Origin: Stentor coeruleus
Taxonomy: Eukaryota > Ciliophora > Heterotrichea > Heterotrichida > Stentoridae
Length of the DNA stretch: 64,000 bases
Direction: 5' to 3'
Assembly: GCA_001970955.1 (NCBI GenBank)
Contig: MPUH01000207.1
Span: forward strand, 1 to 64,000
Shown: piece after piece, positions 59,977 through 64,000 of the stretch
Position numbering within the stretch: the first letter of the stretch is position 1
Layout of the letters: each line of letters begins with the position of its first letter
Made by a program: the position numbers and the translations under genes
The notes under the pieces: generated by a model
Databases searched by the model: none
What the model saw: only the letters and a program-made list of their open reading frames with translations
What the model was told of the DNA's origin: nothing

Positions 59977-60723
59977 ATGATAGTTTTTTATGTGATTTTA
60001 ATTGGGTGTCTTTGGTATTTCGTCTTTCTAGCAGTGAATATGCTGATTTTTAAAAAACTCGAGATTGTTAAAGGTACTGAAAATGAAAATGTAGCTATAA
60101 ACCCACATATTACGTATCTTGGAAATGAATCAGTTAGCCCACGGCCGGGTTATAAGAAAAAAACTTTGACTATTGAAATACCTACTATGACTATGGAAGA
60201 TGAGGATAATGAGATTAGGTTTATAAGAAGATATTATAAAGTGAAAAGTATATAGGAACAATGTTTTCCAATTATGTTGATATCAGGTAATGATATAAAA
60301 ATATCGAAAAACGCGAGAATTACTATATGGTTTGCTTTGCTTATATGTGAAGTTTATGTTAATTCTCGAATATTTTTAAATGATTCTATAGCTGTAAGTT
60401 CATTTGTTGCTTGTTTAATATGTTCACCTATAAGTTGTGTTTTGACTATTGTTTTTAGGTTTACTGTATTAAATATTTAGAATTCTTTTAGATGGGTTTA
60501 TGTTGTTTTTGGATATGTGATTGTTTTTGTTTTGACTGGGTTTTTGATGATTTGCTCGATTTTTGTTGAGGTTGATAAACCTGAGTTGTTTGTTTTTAGT
60601 TGTATGATTTTAGTACTTGTAGAGATTGTTTTAATGGAACCGATTAAAACTTTGATTAAAGCGATTGGCCTGTTGATGGCTAAGGAATTCGATGTTGTTG
60701 TAGGAATTTTTGAGGGTTTATGA
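59977..60723 (+). CDS. Multi-pass membrane protein, two 15-nt introns
   Basis: Three frames join through two 15-nt introns, GTGAAAAGTATATAG (60241-60255) and GTATTAAATATTTAG (60466-60480), giving 238 residues from the ATG at 59977 to TGA. Membrane segments are seen at about 2-22, 113-130, 137-158, 167-187 and 193-213. Between the first and second lies a charged cytoplasmic-looking domain. The last part (SFRWVYVVFGYVIVFVLTGF ... VEIVLMEPIKTLIKA) recalls the membrane segments before the PLAT-adjacent region of polycystin-like ciliate proteins, but this is a weak resemblance. The gene follows the transhydrogenase by 26 bases. Its last codons overlap the duplicated segment at the N gap. Confidence 0.75.
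60241..60255 (+). other. 15-nt intron
   Basis: GTGAAAAGTATATAG; retention gives an in-frame TAG. Confidence 0.9.
60466..60480 (+). other. 15-nt intron
   Basis: GTATTAAATATTTAG; retention gives an in-frame TAG inside a membrane segment. Confidence 0.9.
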
Positions 60724-60871
60724 TAATATAATTTAGGAGTTTATGTTATAAGGGATTTAGAGTAGGATGATGGTATGTTAGATGAAAATAGTTTATTGTG
60801 ATAATANAGGGTTTATGATAATATAATTTAGGAGTTTATGTTATAAGGGATTTAGAGTAGGATGATGGTAT
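60713..60871. repeat. 64-bp direct duplication flanking an N gap
   Basis: 60713-60776 and 60808-60871 are identical; the N is at 60807. The left copy includes the stop codon of the membrane-protein gene. Confidence 0.85.
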
Positions 60872-61172
60872 ATTTATAATCTTTAATAAACCTCAATAAA
60901 TCTACCAAAAAGCAATAATCAAAAATAAAATATCCCATCCAACACAAAAAAAACCATTTAAAATATTAGCATTCACCAATAATCCTCCACAAACCTATAA
61001 ACTTTATATCATCCATAATTTACCCTATCTAATATTTAATTCCATAAAAATTATTTCCATACCAAATCGTAAAAAACTCTCTATTCTCTTATCAGAATGC
61101 AACGAATTCCAAACCTCACTCATAGAAACCTGGAAAACAGTATCAAAAAACACTTCCACCAGCAGGTACGTT

Positions 61173-61754
61173 GTGAGTAGCCTAAAGAAATCCTTAGACA
61201 ACGACATCCAAAACGAGCATTTCAAAAAAGAATTCGAAAAACATCGTAAAAAACCTATAAAAAAACAAATAAAAATCTCCGACGTTCAAAATAAAATTAA
61301 CTCTATCTTAAAAACCCCAAGAATATCGGATAAATTCACATTAAAAAGAAGTGATTGTAAAAGCCTTCCAAAAGATGAAGACAGGCTATTTGTAAACACA
61401 GATGAAATAAAAACAAAAGAAGCAAGAGAAATGTTAGAACACAACAAAAGGAAATTCGGTGAACATTTTCCTAAAAATATCATATTTACTGAAGACTATG
61501 GGGATAAAAAACATAAAAAATCCTTACCAAAGTTGTCAAGGAAGAATTCTGAAGATAAGAAAAAAATCTTAAATATAAGAGAACTTAGAAAATCATCAGG
61601 GTCGGTAAGTCAAATGCTTTTTTCTTATATTTTTAAGAAACCTTTGGTTGAAGAAGAAAAAGAATTATTGGCGTTGATTATTACAGAAAAGAAAAGAATT
61701 ATGCAGAGAAAGTCTGTACAAAAGTATTTGATACAGAAACCTTTAAGAGTTTAG
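61173..61754 (+). CDS. Basic Lys-rich protein, 5' end unresolved
   Basis: About 190 residues, Lys-rich and disordered, with a helical C-terminal part (QMLFSYIFKKPL, EEEKELLALIITEKKRIMQR). The frame begins at a GTG (61173); there is no ATG before 61431. Upstream the same frame stays open and protein-like for about 90 bases (for example LSECNEFQTSLIETWKTVSK) but still has no ATG back to its stop at 60897. GTACGTTGTGAGTAG (61166-61180) has the look of a 15-nt intron yet contains no in-frame stop, so splicing cannot be judged. The true start may be lost at the nearby assembly gap. Stop TAG. Family unknown. Confidence 0.5.
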   Translation: MSSLKKSLDNDIQNEHFKKEFEKHRKKPIKKQIKISDVQNKINSILKTPRISDKFTLKRSDCKSLPKDEDRLFVNTDEIKTKEAREMLEHNKRKFGEHFPKNIIFTEDYGDKKHKKSLPKLSRKNSEDKKKILNIRELRKSSGSVSQMLFSYIFKKPLVEEEKELLALIITEKKRIMQRKSVQKYLIQKPLRV

Positions 61755-62615
61755 TATAGATAAGATTATATTTTGTTTTATTTTGATATATGGTTTTTAA
61801 AGATATAGGGTTTGTGAGTTTTTTTGTAAAGATGGATGGGCTAGGTTTTGGTTTTAGGTTGTTAGGAATTAGATTATGATAAAGGGTTTTTAAAGAATAA
61901 AGATAGGAATAGGGGAGGGTAACATGGTGTTTTTAAAGAAATGTGGGAAATAGGGTGAGTTTTGATATGGTCAAGGCTTTGGAGATTAGGCATTTTGCAT
62001 ATAAGTTTTTTTTAGTGGTTTAGAGGAAAAATATACAAAATTTTTAATGATCGAGTTTTAGGGCTTGATACTTTTGGAGGTTTAGAGATTTAGTTTTGCT
62101 TTGTGGAATGGAATTTTATGTGATTTTTTATAGCTTGAAAATGTTAAAGTTAGTTTGTTATATTTATAGTATAGTTAACGATAAATAGGTTTTGCTTATT
62201 GTATTAATAAATCTTATCACTTTATTTAGCTAAGTTTTCTCTTACTAGAAAACAAGAATTTCCTATTAATTCTATAGGCCACAAGCATAGTTCGTATAAA
62301 ACTATAATCTGTTTATAAATAGCATAGCACTCAGTATTATTTTAATCTAATATCATTATACTTGTAAAAAAATACTATTATATAACAATTTATCTATATA
62401 AAAAAAATACATCACCAAAAGCATATAAAAAAAACCTTAAAAGTCTTAAATTTTTTATCTTAATAGTTTTATTAGCCTAAAAAATATTTTTCACTGTTAA
62501 ATATCATTCAGCAAACCTCTTAATAATTTTATATGTGAATTTAATTTCATATTCACATACATATTTTATAACTTTAACACTAAAGACTCTATAAAAAATG
62601 CTCTGATAATAATAA
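61755..62615. other. Intergenic with G-to-C switch near 62190
   Basis: 61755-62180 is strongly G/T-rich, 62200-62615 strongly C/A-rich. No gene or repeat is seen. Confidence 0.7.
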
Positions 62616-63704
62616 ATGATAAAAAATTCTTCATCGAACAGTTCTGAATCAGATGGGAAAATATTAAAAAGTCTATCTAGCCAAGATCGAAGTGTTAGTG
62701 AAAAAAGCGACTATGATGCTCTTAATGACATTTTATCTAAGATTCAAGAGGATTCGGATCATAACAGCAAAAGTTTCGATGAGGAAAATAAACAAGAATC
62801 AAATGACTCACCACAAAAAAGAATTAAAATCAAGCCTATCATAAAAAAAAAATTAACAGGAGAACTTGATAACAAAAATAGTGTAAATTTTCAAGAGCCT
62901 GACTTATTAAGTTCTGAACAAAGAGGTGATTATACAGGTGATGAAGATGAGAAAATAAATATGAAAAACTCAAGTTTACAATATAAGCAAATTGCATATA
63001 GCGGTAAAGCTGAAGGGTTTTTGAAAATTATTAGTCATATAAAACAAACAGCTTTTGTTATAGAGAATTATTGGATTGAAAAGAAATTTATACAAATATG
63101 TGGGTGTTTTAAGAAGTCTATTGAATTAGCACCTGATAAAGATCAGAATTTAATGAAGATTATAGATTTGTGGCATAAAAGCTATGATAATTACTCTCAG
63201 ACTCATAAAGATATATTATTCACATACTATAAGTTCTACTTCCAAGATCCAAACTTTATCAACGAAGCAAGTGTTTGGAAAAAACTAGGTTTCTGTTGTG
63301 GATTTACTGATAAAAAGAAAAATGAGCTAAAAGATCAAGGTATTGTATTAACTGTTTTACATATAGTTTACATTTTAACTTATAAAACCAAACTAGCGAC
63401 TCGTCTTGATAATATTAACTCACAAACAGAAGAAGGAAAAGAAAATAATACAAGGATAATAAAACCTTTGATGAAAATAATGGAAAATAGTATTGGAAAT
63501 TTGAGAAAATTATGCCTAAATTCATATATAAACAACAATGAAAATTTAGATGAGGTTGAGGTTTTTTTTAACTATCATACTGGAGTTGTTGATTTTATTG
63601 TGGAAAACTACGAAAATACTAAAGTCTTAGAAGTTAGTGAATTGCTTGGAAAAGCTAATCATGGTTTTGAAAAATGGATAGTCAGAGGCCAGAATTGCAA
63701 ATGA
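62616..63704 (+). CDS. ELMO-domain-like protein, paralogue of the 36940 gene
   Basis: A 362-residue protein. The N-terminal 125 residues are disordered and Ser/Asp-rich. The C-terminal part is collinear with the longer protein at 36940-39027: a helix before the domain (KKFIQICGCFKKSIEL), a spacer ending in THKDILFTYYKFYF, then VWKKLGFCCGF at the WxxLGF position (about 215), GIVLTVLHIVYIL, and a tail with FFNYHTGVVDFIVENY (compare FFEYQSGIVAQWVEIY). The ELMO Arg is again missing, so GAP activity is doubtful. The two genes define a small ciliate family. ATG at 62616, TGA stop. Confidence 0.72.
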   Translation: MIKNSSSNSSESDGKILKSLSSQDRSVSEKSDYDALNDILSKIQEDSDHNSKSFDEENKQESNDSPQKRIKIKPIIKKKLTGELDNKNSVNFQEPDLLSSEQRGDYTGDEDEKINMKNSSLQYKQIAYSGKAEGFLKIISHIKQTAFVIENYWIEKKFIQICGCFKKSIELAPDKDQNLMKIIDLWHKSYDNYSQTHKDILFTYYKFYFQDPNFINEASVWKKLGFCCGFTDKKKNELKDQGIVLTVLHIVYILTYKTKLATRLDNINSQTEEGKENNTRIIKPLMKIMENSIGNLRKLCLNSYINNNENLDEVEVFFNYHTGVVDFIVENYENTKVLEVSELLGKANHGFEKWIVRGQNCK

Positions 63705-63886
63705 TGAATAGATTAATTAAATGTTAGTTAATTGGGTAAAAATCACTTAACTATTTCATATATTTTTATAATCCAAAACAATTATGTCATATATAAATAA
63801 ATTTTATCATCATCATTGGCAATATATTTATATACAAAAAATTATAGTTATATGTATTCAATATAATTAATCTTGCCAAGAATCCC

Positions 63887-64000
63887 ATGTTGAAAAATAA
63901 AATCCATCTAGGTTTGTTGTGCTTATTATTCTTCTCTTCATTATTAATAAACCTATTTTTATATATGAATATTGCTATTGATAACAGATTTGGGATTCTG
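63887..64000 (+). CDS. Start of a gene with signal anchor (runs off the window)
   Basis: An ATG at 63887 opens 38 codons that continue to the window's edge. The first 30 residues (MLKNKIHLGLLCLLFFSSLL...) are a basic start and a long hydrophobic run, typical of a signal peptide or signal anchor, followed by a polar stretch. The upstream spacer is C/A-rich, as before other + strand starts. The product cannot be told. Confidence 0.5.
   Translation, partial: MLKNKIHLGLLCLLFFSSLLINLFLYMNIAIDNRFGIL

Noticed and set aside
61166-61180. GTACGTTGTGAGTAG as a seventh sure 15-nt intron
   Set aside because: It has the right length and ends but no in-frame stop, and the frame is open with or without it, so it is left undecided.
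1-64000. Alternative genetic code (stop codons read as amino acids), common in ciliates
   Set aside because: All three stops end genes cleanly, and full-length conserved proteins (OAT, UPF1, PLK, transhydrogenase) contain no in-frame stop. Stops inside the decayed genes are better explained by decay.
1-64000. CRISPR arrays, insertion sequences, virus-like elements, telomere repeats
   Set aside because: None seen: no spaced short repeats, transposase, capsid or polymerase genes, and no C/A telomeric runs at either end.

Overview
The window looks like macronuclear DNA of a heterotrich ciliate, most likely Stentor. It is very AT-rich and packed with intact open frames on both strands. TAA, TAG and TGA all act as stops (TGA ends the genes closing at 60723 and 63704), so the standard code is used. 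Where a frame breaks, removing a GT...AG intron of exactly 15 nt joins it cleanly; I see six clear cases and two possible ones. The species is inferred from these traits, not from a match.

Layout. 0-7.3 kb: a small protein with a lipidation signal, a six-EF-hand protein, a chitinase-like GH18 protein (CHID1 type), a bacterial-type SAM hydroxide adenosyltransferase, a zinc-finger/MORN protein and a membrane protein, the last two cut by assembly gaps. 7.6-16.4 kb: an AAK/GAK-like kinase with an ANTH-like tail, a second kinase, a possible dead otubain, a LamG / selenoprotein-W-like / CHORD-like protein, and a sphingosine-kinase-like lipid kinase. 16.6-17.8 kb: a decayed gene. 18-25 kb: ornithine aminotransferase, a GST, and a 1511-residue secreted glutamate-rich protein. 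25.5-36 kb: a possible micro-gene, UPF1, a polo-like kinase, a disordered protein, a RING protein and an SK-type potassium channel. 37-49 kb: an ELMO protein, a dead kinase gene, a coiled-coil protein, a rhodanese with a CaaX end, a 61-residue intron-containing micro-gene, a mitochondrial ribosome recycling factor, a four-pass membrane protein and two small proteins. 49-64 kb: tRNA-Leu(CAA), a voltage-sensor adenylyl cyclase, a second decayed gene, a pseudokinase / ANTH-like / TKL-kinase protein, a beta-alpha NAD(P) transhydrogenase, a five-pass membrane protein with two introns, a basic protein, a second ELMO protein and the start of a further gene.

The genes are mostly independent housekeeping and signalling units rather than one pathway. 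Themes are protein kinases (four intact, one dead), calcium and voltage signalling (EF-hands, SK channel, voltage-sensor cyclase) and membrane traffic (ANTH-like kinases, ELMO). UPF1 lies beside tiny introns that nearly all carry an in-frame stop if unspliced, which fits NMD-backed splicing quality control.

Two things run across the whole window. Most intergenic spacers switch from G-rich to C-rich on the + strand, left to right, whatever the direction of the flanking genes. Also, each single-N assembly gap is flanked by a near-exact direct duplication, so local gene models there are unreliable.
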